64,000 nt of DNA from Amycolatopsis marina. Its GTDB lineage: Bacteria > Actinomycetota > Actinomycetes > Mycobacteriales > Pseudonocardiaceae. The DNA lies in contig NZ_FOKG01000001.1 in assembly GCF_900111885.1 (NCBI RefSeq), forward strand, positions 62,001 through 126,000. The letters run 5' to 3'. A program made the position numbers and the translations under genes. The notes under the pieces were generated by a model. The model worked only from the letters and a program-made list of their open reading frames with translations. It ran no database searches and was not told the DNA's origin. Shown in pieces: positions 25,439 to 33,538 of this stretch; the first letter of the stretch is position 1, and each line of letters starts with the position of its first letter.

Positions 25439-25526
25439 CGGTAGCGGTGGGATTTGAACCCACGGACGGGGGATACCCGTCACGCGCTTTCGAGGCGCGC
25501 TCCTTCGGCCGCTCGGACACGCTACC
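25439..25526 (-). tRNA. tRNA-Ser(CGA)
   Basis: 88-nt cloverleaf on the minus strand: acceptor GGTAGCG pairs with CGCTACC, discriminator G, T arm GTGGGTTCAAATCCCAC, and a long variable arm. The anticodon loop CTCGAAA gives CGA, reading UCG serine. CCA is not encoded. Confidence 0.94.
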
Positions 25527-25628
25527 GGGGAACACCCTACCGGACGCCTTTCGCGCGTTCGAAAGCCCCTTCCGGACACGAACACGACCCGGGCGACCGC
25601 TGCCGGCCCGGGCCCTGTCGCCACGCGG

Positions 25629-25838
25629 TCAGTTCTTGGTGAACTTGTCCTTCATGTCCTGAGCGGCGCCGGTGGCCTTGTCGCTGAGGTCGTGTGCGGC
25701 CTCCTTGGCCTCGCCCGACGTCTGGTCGGCCTTGCCCGAGTCGGTGAGGCTTTCGTTCCCGGTGACCTCGCCGAGCTTCTCCTTCGCCGTCCCCAGCGCC
25801 TGCTCGGCCATGTCCTTCGCCTTGTCGAAAAGACTCAT
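25629..25838 (-). CDS. CsbD-family stress protein
   Basis: 69 residues from ATG 25838, with a purine-rich GGAGGGA before it; a much longer in-frame start is out of keeping with the family. The sequence is hydrophilic and helical, with the CsbD-type pattern KEKLGEVTGNESLTDSGKAD and further AK/DK-rich heptads. CsbD proteins are small, abundant, general-stress proteins of unknown mechanism. It stands alone between tRNA-Ser and tadA. A second small stress-type protein of similar composition is at 29353. Confidence 0.85.
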   Translation of the reverse strand: MSLFDKAKDMAEQALGTAKEKLGEVTGNESLTDSGKADQTSGEAKEAAHDLSDKATGAAQDMKDKFTKN

Positions 25839-25935
25839 CGGATCAATCCCTCCTGCCAGTGGCGGGCCCGGAAGCGAGCCGCACACAAGGACAGACGTCT
25901 CCTGTGCCCGGAACGTCACGTTGCCATGACCCAGT

Positions 25936-26415
25936 TCACTCTTCAGGAGGACGAACCCGCTGCCCGGCGAAGAACTCCTCCAGCAATCCGGCGCATTCCT
26001 CGGCCAGCACCCCGCCCCGCACCTCGGGCCGGTGGTTGAGCCTGCGGTCCCGCACGACGTCCCACAGCGACCCGACCGCGCCGGTACGTGGTTCCCAGGC
26101 GCCGAACACCACCCTGGACACCCTGGCGAGCACCAGTGCCCCGGCGCACATCGTGCACGGCTCCACCGTGACGGCGAGGGTGCAGCCGTCGAGCCGCCAG
26201 CCGTCGCCGTACACGCGAGCGGCGGCCCGGATGGCCAGGATCTCGGCGTGCGCGGTCGGATCCGCGAGTTCCTCACGCGCGTTGTGTGCCCCGGCGAGTT
26301 CCGTGCCGTCCGGACCGAGCACGACCGCGCCGATCGGCACGTCCGCCGTGTCCCGTGCCGCTCGCGCGAAGCCGAGCGCGGTCCGCACGGCGGCGTGGTC
26401 CGGGTCCTCCGGCAT
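25936..26415 (-). CDS. tadA: tRNA-specific adenosine-34 deaminase
   Basis: 159 residues with the complete zinc deaminase signature: HAEI (His ligand and catalytic Glu) near residue 52 and PCTMCAGAL near 82 (two Cys ligands). TadA converts A34 to inosine in tRNA-Arg(ACG), an essential decoding step. The gene for the usual actinobacterial partner protein lies 11 bp upstream on the same strand, so the two form an operon. Length is typical of the family. Confidence 0.93.
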   Translation of the reverse strand: MPEDPDHAAVRTALGFARAARDTADVPIGAVVLGPDGTELAGAHNAREELADPTAHAEILAIRAAARVYGDGWRLDGCTLAVTVEPCTMCAGALVLARVSRVVFGAWEPRTGAVGSLWDVVRDRRLNHRPEVRGGVLAEECAGLLEEFFAGQRVRPPEE

Positions 26416-26426
26416 GTCGATCTGGC

Positions 26427-26915
26427 TCAGATCTCGTCCAGCAGGGCCGCGAACTGCTCACCGAAGCCGCATCTCTGCGCGATCATCTGCAACTGCTCGT
26501 CCGGATAGAGATCGACCTCGCCCACGATCACCTGCAGTTCGGCCCCCGGAAGGCCGAGATCGGCGAGCACGTCGAGATCACCCTCCGGCCACACCGAGTC
26601 GTCGTCCTCGTCCGGCGGGTCCACCCGCAGGAGGTCGAGAACGTCGGCCGCGATGTCGTAGTCCAGCGCGGCAGCCGCGTCGGAGAGCAGCAACGACGCC
26701 CCGCGCGGGCTGGGCCGCACGATCACGAAGAACTCGTCGTCCACCGCCAACAGGCCGAACACCGCGCCGGTCGAGCGCATTTTTCCGAGTTCTGTGATCG
26801 CGGCATCCAGTTCCGCGAGCGCAGCCGTATCCAACGGGCTGCACCGCCACTGACCGTCCTCCCGGACCACGGCCACTGCGAATCCCGTGATCGGCTCCTT
26901 CACCGCCATGCGCAC
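26427..26915 (-). CDS. tRNA adenosine deaminase-associated protein
   Basis: 162 residues from GTG 26915 (ATG 26909 also possible). The conserved actinobacterial partner of TadA is recognised by FAVAVVREDGQWRCSPLDT at the start, a central acidic run (DPPDEDDDSVWPEGD) and LLAVDDEFFVIVRP. The molecular role is not known; genomic pairing with tadA is widespread. It is transcribed first, 11 bp before tadA, and diverges from the amidohydrolase gene. Confidence 0.85.
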   Translation of the reverse strand: MRMAVKEPITGFAVAVVREDGQWRCSPLDTAALAELDAAITELGKMRSTGAVFGLLAVDDEFFVIVRPSPRGASLLLSDAAAALDYDIAADVLDLLRVDPPDEDDDSVWPEGDLDVLADLGLPGAELQVIVGEVDLYPDEQLQMIAQRCGFGEQFAALLDEI

Positions 26916-27007
26916 ACCGTATTCCGCCTGTCAGCCGAAAGCACGCGCAGCACCCCCGAGCGGCGCGTGGCGCCCCGATCGGGGCCTCCGTGTGGAGAAT
27001 TGCGGGC

Positions 27008-28234
27008 ATGGAACCAACCGATCTTCCCTCCCTGCCGGATGCGCGCTTCGCCGGGCTGCTGGCCGAGGCCGAGGAGCTGCAGCCGAGGACCGTCGAACTG
27101 CGGCGCGCCATTCACCAGCACCCCGAAGAAGGCCTTGAGCTCCCCCGGACCCAGCAGGCGATCCTGGCGGCGCTCGAAGGGCTGCCGCTGGAGATCCAGC
27201 TGGGCAAGTCCACCAGTTCGGTAACCGCCGTGCTGCGCGGCAGGCTGCCGGGCCCGGCCGTACTCCTGCGCGGCGACATGGACGCGCTGCCGCTCACCGA
27301 GGACACCGGCGTCGACTACGCCTCGGCGACCGAGGGCACCATGCACGCCTGCGGTCACGACACCCATGTCGCGATGCTGGCTTCCGCGGCCCATCTGCTC
27401 TGCGCGCATGTCGAGGAGCTGGCCGGGTCGGTCGTCTTCATGTTCCAGCCCGGTGAAGAGGGCTATCACGGCGCGCGGCACATGATCCATGAAGGCGTGC
27501 TGGACGCCGCGGGTGAACGGGTCGAACGGGCGTTCGCCCTGCACACCTACGCCAACCTGGCCAGCGGAACCATCGCCAGCAGGCCCGGGCCGATCCTGGC
27601 CTCCGCGGACCGGTTCGAGGTGCGGGTGATCGGCAAGGGCGGGCACGGGTCGGCACCGCACCTGGCCATCGATCCGGTTCCGGCGGCCGCCGCCATGGTC
27701 GGCGCGCTGCAGACGATGGTCGCGCGGCGAGTCAGCGTCTTCGCTCCCGCTGTCGTGTCCGTCACCCGGATCACCTCGGGCACGACCAGCAACATCATCC
27801 CCGAGGTCGCGGATCTGGAAGGCACGATTCGCACCCTGTCCGAGCGCACCAGGGCGCAGATCCGGGAGGAGCTGCCGAAGGTCTGCGAAGCCATCGGGCA
27901 GGCACACGGCTGCCGGGTGCTCGTGGACATCGAGCCCGGCTACCCGGTGACGGTGAACGACGACCGGCTCGGCGAGCACGTGGTGGCGCTCGCGGGCGAG
28001 GTGCTCGGCGAGGACAACGCCGAACTCATGGCCGACCCGCTGATGGGCGCGGAGGACTTCTCCTACGTGCTGCAACGCGTTCCCGGCGCGTTCGCCTTCC
28101 TCGGCGCCTGCCCACCAGGCACAACACCGGAGGAGGCCGCGCCCAACCACTCCAATCGGGTGCACTACGACGAGGCCGCACTGCCGAGCGGCGTCGCGAT
28201 GTACGCGGCGTTTGCCCTCGACGCCCTTCGTTAG
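27008..28234 (+). CDS. M20-family amidohydrolase (N-acyl amino acid hydrolase type)
   Basis: 408 residues from ATG 27008. Two-metal M20D motifs are present: LLRGDMDALPL, HACGHDTHVAML, PGEEGYHGARH with the catalytic Glu, and ALHTYANLASGT; a lid domain spans about residues 195-310. Enzymes of this group (IAA-amino acid hydrolase/hippuricase) cleave N-acyl or N-acetyl amino acids in the cytosol. It lies six bases before tyrA, so the two are cotranscribed, which could point to an aromatic acyl amino acid, but substrate choice cannot be read from sequence. Confidence 0.88.
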   Translation: MEPTDLPSLPDARFAGLLAEAEELQPRTVELRRAIHQHPEEGLELPRTQQAILAALEGLPLEIQLGKSTSSVTAVLRGRLPGPAVLLRGDMDALPLTEDTGVDYASATEGTMHACGHDTHVAMLASAAHLLCAHVEELAGSVVFMFQPGEEGYHGARHMIHEGVLDAAGERVERAFALHTYANLASGTIASRPGPILASADRFEVRVIGKGGHGSAPHLAIDPVPAAAAMVGALQTMVARRVSVFAPAVVSVTRITSGTTSNIIPEVADLEGTIRTLSERTRAQIREELPKVCEAIGQAHGCRVLVDIEPGYPVTVNDDRLGEHVVALAGEVLGEDNAELMADPLMGAEDFSYVLQRVPGAFAFLGACPPGTTPEEAAPNHSNRVHYDEAALPSGVAMYAAFALDALR

Positions 28235-28240
28235 GGCAGG

Positions 28241-29218
28241 ATGTCGCTCGTGCGAGAGATGTGCGTGATCGGACTCGGGTTGATCGGCGGCTCACTGCTG
28301 CGCGCGGCGACCACCGCGGGCAGGACGGCGTGGGGCGCAACGGAGTCTACTGTGGACGTTGAAGCTGCCACAGTGGACGGCTACGACGCCGGAACCGACG
28401 TGGCCGCCGCGTTGCGCAGGGCCGCGGAACGCGACGCCATGGTGGTGCTGGCGGTTCCACTGACGGCCGTCGACGACGTGTTGCGACAGGTCGGTGAACA
28501 CGCATCCGGGTGTCTGCTCACCGACGTGACCAGTGTGAAGGGGCCGATGCTCAGCTCGGTTCGGCGACTGGCGCCTTCGGCGAGGTACGTGGGCGGGCAC
28601 CCGATGGCGGGCACCGCGCGGTCGGGCTGGGAGTCGGGCAGGTCGGCGCTCTTCGCCGGTTCGGCATGGGTCGCATGTGTCGAGGAGGACACCGACCTCT
28701 CCGCGTGGGCCGAGGTGGCCGAGCTGGCACTGGAGATCGGCGCGCGGGTGGTGCCGCTGCCCGCGGCGGTGCACGACGAGGTCGTGGCGCGGATCTCGCA
28801 TCTGCCGCACCTGCTCGCCGCCGTGCTGGCAGGTGTCGGTGCGCAGGGCGGCCCGCTGGCGGCGACGCTCGCGGCGGGCTCGTTCGGCGACGGGACACGG
28901 GTGGCCGGGACACGGCCGGAGCTGGTCAGGGCGATGACCGAGGGCAACAGGGACGCGCTGCTGCCGATCCTGGACGAGGCGCTCGGCAAGCTGGGCGCGG
29001 CACGTGGGTCGCTCGCGTCGACCGGGGGCCTTGCGGCGACCATCAATGCGGGCAACCAGGCGATCCGGACCATGGAGGAACTGCGTGCGAGCAAGCGGGC
29101 GGGGGTCCGCGTGGATCTCTCCGCCCCTGAGGCGCGCGACGGGCTCTGCGCACTCGGCGAGCGCGGCGGCCGCATCACGGCGATCGACGGCACCGTCGCG
29201 ATCGGCGAGGTCGCCTGA
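28241..29218 (+). CDS. tyrA: Prephenate dehydrogenase
   Basis: 325 residues. The NAD(P)-binding GLGLIGGSLLRAA loop is at residue 9, GGHPMAGTARSGWESG holds the conserved prephenate-binding HPMAG segment, and the C-terminal helical dimer domain is complete. The enzyme makes 4-hydroxyphenylpyruvate for tyrosine synthesis. There is no ACT domain, so feedback control must be different from Gram-positive TyrA-ACT forms. Linkage to tadA is a known actinobacterial arrangement; here an M20 amidohydrolase is placed between them. Confidence 0.9.
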   Translation: MSLVREMCVIGLGLIGGSLLRAATTAGRTAWGATESTVDVEAATVDGYDAGTDVAAALRRAAERDAMVVLAVPLTAVDDVLRQVGEHASGCLLTDVTSVKGPMLSSVRRLAPSARYVGGHPMAGTARSGWESGRSALFAGSAWVACVEEDTDLSAWAEVAELALEIGARVVPLPAAVHDEVVARISHLPHLLAAVLAGVGAQGGPLAATLAAGSFGDGTRVAGTRPELVRAMTEGNRDALLPILDEALGKLGAARGSLASTGGLAATINAGNQAIRTMEELRASKRAGVRVDLSAPEARDGLCALGERGGRITAIDGTVAIGEVA

Positions 29219-29241
29219 CCCCCGTCCCCCGGCGGGAAACG

Positions 29242-29334
29242 CACTTTCCCGGGAAAGTGTCGCTCCAGGTCTGACACTTTCTCGGGAAAGTGCGATACGT
29301 GCGCGTGCAAGTAGGGCACTTTCCCGGGAAAGTG
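29242..29334. repeat. Three copies of the 18-bp palindrome after tyrA
   Basis: CACTTTCCCGGGAAAGTG at 29242-29259 and 29317-29334, with a one-base variant (TTCTCGGG) at 29275-29292. They sit in the gap between convergent tyrA and the antitoxin-like gene, where they could form terminator hairpins. Further copies are at 36225, 37763 and 60283. Confidence 0.9.
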
Positions 29335-29352
29335 CCCGCTTACCAGCTGGGG

Positions 29353-29568
29353 TTACTGCGGGGGCTGCTGCTGACCGCCTTCTCCGCCCTCGTCGCGGTT
29401 GATGAAGCCCTTGGCCTTCTCCGTCGCGCTGTCGATCTTGTCGGAATGCTCGCCGAACCTGGACTTCGCGGCCTCGCTCGCCTTGTCCACGCCCTGCTCG
29501 GCCTTGTCACTGTGCTGACCGAGCGCGTCCTTAGCCTTGTTCTTCATGTCGTCGAAGTTGATACCCAT
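29353..29568 (-). CDS. Rv0909/MT0933-like small antitoxin-family protein
   Basis: 71 residues from ATG 29568, with AGGAGGAAT just before it. The hydrophilic helical sequence MGINFDDMKNKAKDALGQHS, followed by DKAEQGVDKASEAAKSRFGEH, matches the MT0933 antitoxin family pattern. No toxin gene is adjacent, so a stress-protein or orphan role is more likely than a working toxin-antitoxin pair. The triple palindrome lies directly downstream. Confidence 0.8.
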   Translation of the reverse strand: MGINFDDMKNKAKDALGQHSDKAEQGVDKASEAAKSRFGEHSDKIDSATEKAKGFINRDEGGEGGQQQPPQ

Positions 29569-29673
29569 GAGATTCCTCCTTCTCCGTAAGAAAATTCGCG
29601 GCCCCCTCCATCCCAACCGGACTCAACGGAGTTCGCAACGCGAGCGCGGCCGAACCTCACCCACACGGGGTGG

Positions 29674-31623
29674 TTATCCACTCTGCCTACGCCGAAACGT
29701 GAACCACGAGCGAGTGAAGTCTGGACCGCGGACAGCCTCAAAGGCGGCATTGACCTGCTCCGCCACCCCGGCGAGCCGCTCCGAATCCGGCAACTCGACG
29801 TCCACCGGCTCGCGCTGCTCGCGCACCGCGGCCGCGAACTCGGCGAGCGCCGCGGTGAGCAGTCGGACATCGGCGGAATCGGGCGGATCGGCACCACGCT
29901 CGATCGCGACCACGACCTCTGTCACCGCGTCCGCCACTCGTTCCAGTCCCACGATCACCGGCCACCATGCGGCGGCCTGCCTGCCGGCCGCCGAGGGCTC
30001 CACCACCGCTTGCTGGAACGCGGTGCGCAGGTCGGCGAGGCCGCGGTAGGCGCGCCGCCTGCGGCGAGAACGGACGGTGCGCTCCTCGGCGGACTCCGCA
30101 GGGCGCAGGCCCCGCTCGACGTAACGCGCCACCGTGTCGGCGACCTCGGCCAGCCTGCCGCCGACGCGCGGGCGCATGCTGCCGGGCCAGAGCAGGTAAC
30201 CGAACACCAGCACGATCGCGCAACCGAGCACCGTGTCGACAAGGCGGGCCAGGACGACCGCCCAGTCGCCCCGGCTGGCCAGATCCATCTGCACGATGAT
30301 CAGCGGCGTGACGAACGCGCTGAGGATGCCGTAGTTGCGCACCTTGCCGATCGCCACCCCGGCCGCGAAGATCACCACCAGCCCCACCAGCAACCAGCCC
30401 TGGATACCGGCCCCCAGCACGAGCGCGCCGATGCCCACTCCGGCCACGGTGCCGATCCCGCGCAGGACCGCGCGACCGAACACCGAGCCGAAGTCGGGTT
30501 TCAGGACGATGCCCACGGTGAGTGTGATCCAGTAGGAACGCTCCACCGGCAGGACGAGACCGGCCCCTTCGGCCAGTGCGACGCACAGAACGAGCCGGAG
30601 CGTCGCGAGCCAGGTCAACGGCCCCGCGAGGGACACCGCCCACTCCCGCAGCACCGACCACGGTGACGTTCGCTCCCTGCGTTTTCGCTCGGCCCCGTGG
30701 CCGATGGTGGCCAGCCCCGCATACAGGGCGGCGAGGACGCGGTCAGTGGGCCGCTCGGGGCCCAGCGTGGGGGCAGGGGGCAGTGGTGTCGCCGCGAGCA
30801 CCGCGGTCGCGACCGCGGTGAGGTGTTCGATCACCTCGGGCGGAGCCTTGCGGCCCGCGTGTGTCATCGCCACCCCGGCCTCCACCGCGGGCGTCGCGGC
30901 CGAGAGCAGGTTGAGCAGCGAGCGGTAGGTCTCGTCCCGGCCCGATAGCCAGGACCTGGCGCCGAGCATCCGGTCGTATGCCGTGTTCAACGCCGTGGTG
31001 AGCTGGTGCCGGGCCGCCCGCGAGGTCGCGTCGTCCTGCGCGGACAGCATCGCGGCCAGCTCGATGAAGACGTGTGCGACGGCCGTGCGCTCCGGTGACG
31101 TCGCCCGGACGGTCCACCCGGCCAGTGCGACCAGCAGGCCCCAGCCCCCGCCGAGGAGGAAGCAGACCATCGCCAGGTCGGCGGGCACACCCATCGCGTG
31201 CTGTCCCGTGCCGAGCACGGCGAACACGAACAACTGCAACGCCGCGACGCTCGCGTTGCTGCCCGCCGCGCTGACCAGTGCGGACACCGCCGCGACCAGA
31301 ACGACGGTGACGAACGACGCCACGGTGTTCGCACCGCTGAGCAATCCCGCGGCGAACCCAGCCGAAGCCGCGGCGGCCGCGCCGCCAAGGCGGATCGCAC
31401 GGTAGCGGTAGGGCCCGGTCGACTCGGCGAGCACGGTGGGCAGTGCACCGGTGGACACCAGCGCCCCGGTGCCGATGTCGCCGAGGGCGTAGCCGACGGC
31501 CATCGGGACCGCCATGGCCAGTGCGGCGCGTATCGCTCTGGTCCAGGGAATCGGCGCCGGGGTACTGCGCAGGAGTTGGACCAGCCAGATCGGGGCAGCC
31601 AGGTCTGCGCGGTTCGACCGCAC
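29674..31623 (-). CDS. FUSC-family (aromatic acid exporter-like) membrane protein
   Basis: 649 residues with two blocks of five to six transmembrane segments (about 25-190 and 365-500), separated and followed by soluble helical regions. The second block contains the FUSC signature region RSYWITLTVGIVLKPDFGSV. This architecture is that of the fusaric acid resistance/aromatic carboxylic acid exporter superfamily; substrate is unknown. A variable cytosolic C-terminus rich in Arg and Glu completes the protein. It diverges from the SRPBCC gene. Confidence 0.85.
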   Translation of the reverse strand: MRSNRADLAAPIWLVQLLRSTPAPIPWTRAIRAALAMAVPMAVGYALGDIGTGALVSTGALPTVLAESTGPYRYRAIRLGGAAAAASAGFAAGLLSGANTVASFVTVVLVAAVSALVSAAGSNASVAALQLFVFAVLGTGQHAMGVPADLAMVCFLLGGGWGLLVALAGWTVRATSPERTAVAHVFIELAAMLSAQDDATSRAARHQLTTALNTAYDRMLGARSWLSGRDETYRSLLNLLSAATPAVEAGVAMTHAGRKAPPEVIEHLTAVATAVLAATPLPPAPTLGPERPTDRVLAALYAGLATIGHGAERKRRERTSPWSVLREWAVSLAGPLTWLATLRLVLCVALAEGAGLVLPVERSYWITLTVGIVLKPDFGSVFGRAVLRGIGTVAGVGIGALVLGAGIQGWLLVGLVVIFAAGVAIGKVRNYGILSAFVTPLIIVQMDLASRGDWAVVLARLVDTVLGCAIVLVFGYLLWPGSMRPRVGGRLAEVADTVARYVERGLRPAESAEERTVRSRRRRRAYRGLADLRTAFQQAVVEPSAAGRQAAAWWPVIVGLERVADAVTEVVVAIERGADPPDSADVRLLTAALAEFAAAVREQREPVDVELPDSERLAGVAEQVNAAFEAVRGPDFTRSWFTFRRRQSG

Positions 31624-31719
31624 GCGGTCCTCCTCCCCCTGCTGTGACGGTTGCCACTGCCACGTTCACCACCGGCCGTGTTCGTTACCGTCACGGCAAC
31701 AACGAGCCGGGAGGCATCG

Positions 31720-32172
31720 ATGCCAGCGAGGACATTCTCCGTCGAAGTCAATCGGAGCAGCAGCGCGAGTGCGGCTGAGTTGTTCCGGCTCGAGACGGAC
31801 GGGGAACTGTGGTCGAGCTGGGCGCGGCCACTGGTGCCACAGTCCGGTTGGGAACGTCGGGGCGACCCCGAACCCGGTGGGGTCGGCGCTGTCCGGAAGG
31901 TCGGACTGTGGCCGCTGCTGCTGCGCGAAGAGACGCTCGAGTACGAACAGGACCGCCGCCACGTCTACGGCTTCGCGGGCCCACCTGCCCCGTTGAAGGA
32001 GTACCGGGCCGAAGTGTCGTTCACTCCGAACGCCGAGGGCGGCACGGACATCCGCTGGCGCGGTACCTTCGTGGAAGGGCTGCCCGGCACGGGACCGATG
32101 ACCAGGGCGGTGCTGCGAGCAGCGCTCACGTTTCTCGCGGCTCGGCTCACGAAGGCGGCCGAACGGGCCTGA
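31720..32172 (+). CDS. SRPBCC-family (polyketide cyclase-like) protein
   Basis: 150 residues from ATG 31720 with GGGAGG six bases before it. The START-like fold is recognisable: FSVEVNRSSSASAAELFRLE, a Trp-rich entrance (GELWSSWARPLVP), FAGPPAPLKEYRAEVSFTPN, and a long C-terminal helix. Proteins of this kind bind hydrophobic ligands; no catalytic residue is identifiable. Its last 26 bases overlap the end of the convergent SGNH hydrolase gene. Confidence 0.78.
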   Translation: MPARTFSVEVNRSSSASAAELFRLETDGELWSSWARPLVPQSGWERRGDPEPGGVGAVRKVGLWPLLLREETLEYEQDRRHVYGFAGPPAPLKEYRAEVSFTPNAEGGTDIRWRGTFVEGLPGTGPMTRAVLRAALTFLAARLTKAAERA

Positions 32173-32902
32173 GCTGTTCGATCGGCGCGAGGGCTGCCAG
32201 CTGTTCGGCCCAGATCCGGTACCCGGCCGGGCCGGGATGAAAGCCGTCGTCGGCGAACGAGTCCGGATCCAGCAGCGCAGCGGGCATCGGAGCGTGCAGC
32301 ACTCCTGGCAGGGCGGCCAGCTCTGCCGCGGCCGAGTCGAGGACCCGTGAGCGGATGCCGAGTACGGCGCGCAGTGGCTGGGGAAGAGTCGGGAACCGGC
32401 TCATCGGGGGCACGCCGGCGAGCAGAACGGGCGGCGCCCCGAGGCGGGCGCGCAGCGCGCCGATCAGCCGCAGGAGGTCCTGCCGGTAGCGGGTGGCGCC
32501 GTGCAGGCCGACGGTGTCGTTGACGCCGAGGGCGATCACCACCAGGTCGGCGCGGCGCTCGCAGGCGCTCTCGAGCAGTTCGGCGTGCACGGTTCTGGCG
32601 TCGGCACCGGAACGGCCGAGCGCCCGCCAGCGCACCGCTCTTCCCGAACGTTCGGCCAGCGCCGAGGCGAGCTGGCCGGTCAACGCCTCTTCATGGTCGC
32701 GCGCTCCGACACCCGCAACCGTCGACTCGCCGAGAACCAGCAGGTCCAGGGGACTTCCGGCGCCGGTACCGCCACCGGTCGGACCAGCGGCGTCAGGCAG
32801 GCGCGGGGTGGTCCGCCGCACTCGCCGTCCCTGAATCAGGAGGGCCGGAGCGAGCAGCACGGTCGCGGCGGTGGCAAGCAGAGGGCGAGCCGATGAGATC
32901 AT
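32147..32902 (-). CDS. SGNH/GDSL hydrolase with N-terminal membrane anchor
   Basis: 251 residues. After a hydrophobic segment (LLATAATVLLAPALLI), the four SGNH blocks appear: GESTVAGVG (nucleophile Ser in place of GDSL), GRSGADA, GVNDT and DGFHPGPAGY with the catalytic His/Asp. It is a predicted esterase or lipase facing outward. The start lies 24 bp from the end of the GbsR/MarR gene, which reads the same way, so the two may share a transcript. The 3' end overlaps the convergent SRPBCC gene by 26 bp. Confidence 0.87.
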   Translation of the reverse strand: MISSARPLLATAATVLLAPALLIQGRRVRRTTPRLPDAAGPTGGGTGAGSPLDLLVLGESTVAGVGARDHEEALTGQLASALAERSGRAVRWRALGRSGADARTVHAELLESACERRADLVVIALGVNDTVGLHGATRYRQDLLRLIGALRARLGAPPVLLAGVPPMSRFPTLPQPLRAVLGIRSRVLDSAAAELAALPGVLHAPMPAALLDPDSFADDGFHPGPAGYRIWAEQLAALAPIEQLRPVRPPS

Positions 32903-32925
32903 ATAACAACGTTATCTTACTTCTG

Positions 32926-33444
32926 TCAGCCGGCTTTGCGCTGCTCTTCCTCGCGCTGCCGATGCCAGCGTTCGAACAGCACGGGCAGCTCCCTGACCAT
33001 GAAGTCGAGGAAGCCGCACATCTCGCCGAGCCGCCGTCCCGCCGGAGTGTCCTCGCCGAGGACGGTCAGGCCCTCGGCGGTCGCGTCCCGCCACATGACC
33101 ATCATGCGGTCACGCTTGAGGAACGTCGCGTACCAGAGGTCGTCGACGAGGCAGTAGTGGTCGCGGCGTCCGCCGGGCTCCCGGCGTTTCGCGACAAGGC
33201 CGAGCTGGTCGAGAAATCGGACCGCACCCGAGACCGCGGCCGGACTGACCTCCAGCCGCTCGGCGAGCTCGGCCGCGGTGAGCTGACCGCTGTCGGTGGA
33301 CATCAGAGTGGCGAAGACCCGAGCGGCCATCCGCTGGAGGCCGATCTCGGTCAGCACCATGGCGAGCTTCTCCACGTAGTGCTGGACCTCCGTTTCGTCC
33401 CGGTCGACGTTCGGATCACGCTGCGACTGCGGCCTGCTGGACAT
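32926..33444 (-). CDS. GbsR/MarR-family regulator
   Basis: 172 residues from ATG 33444, with GGAGAGG eight bases before it. Winged-helix region: ARVFATLMSTDSGQLTAAEL, then AERLEVSPAAVSGAVRFLDQ and the wing KRREPGGRRDHYCL; the C-terminal half is helical. GbsR-like regulators often sit beside ABC exporters, as here (divergent, 94 bp). The palindrome TTCACAACTTTGTGAA in the gap is the probable operator, and repression of the exporter is expected. Confidence 0.85.
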   Translation of the reverse strand: MSSRPQSQRDPNVDRDETEVQHYVEKLAMVLTEIGLQRMAARVFATLMSTDSGQLTAAELAERLEVSPAAVSGAVRFLDQLGLVAKRREPGGRRDHYCLVDDLWYATFLKRDRMMVMWRDATAEGLTVLGEDTPAGRRLGEMCGFLDFMVRELPVLFERWHRQREEEQRKAG

Positions 33445-33502
33445 GACTCCATCCTCTCCGACGGCGGTGGAAGGTCCCACCCGTTATATACGTTTTCTTA
33501 AC

Positions 33503-33531
33503 TTCACAACTTTGTGAAATCACAGTACGGT
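33503..33531 (+). promoter_or_regulatory. Promoter with overlapping operator for ABC exporter
   Basis: TTCACA (33503-33508) and TACGGT (33526-33531) stand 17 bp apart as -35 and -10 elements. The perfect palindrome TTCACAACTTTGTGAA (33503-33518) covers the -35 box, so a bound repressor would block RNA polymerase. The start ATG at 33539 is about where transcription should begin. Confidence 0.65.
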
Positions 33532-33538
33532 CTGATGC

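Noticed and set aside
29242..29334. CRISPR-like array
   Set aside because: Three perfectly palindromic 18-mers with uneven 15- and 24-bp gaps and no cas genes.
29353..29568. Working toxin-antitoxin pair
   Set aside because: Only the MT0933-like antitoxin-family gene is seen; no toxin gene lies beside it.
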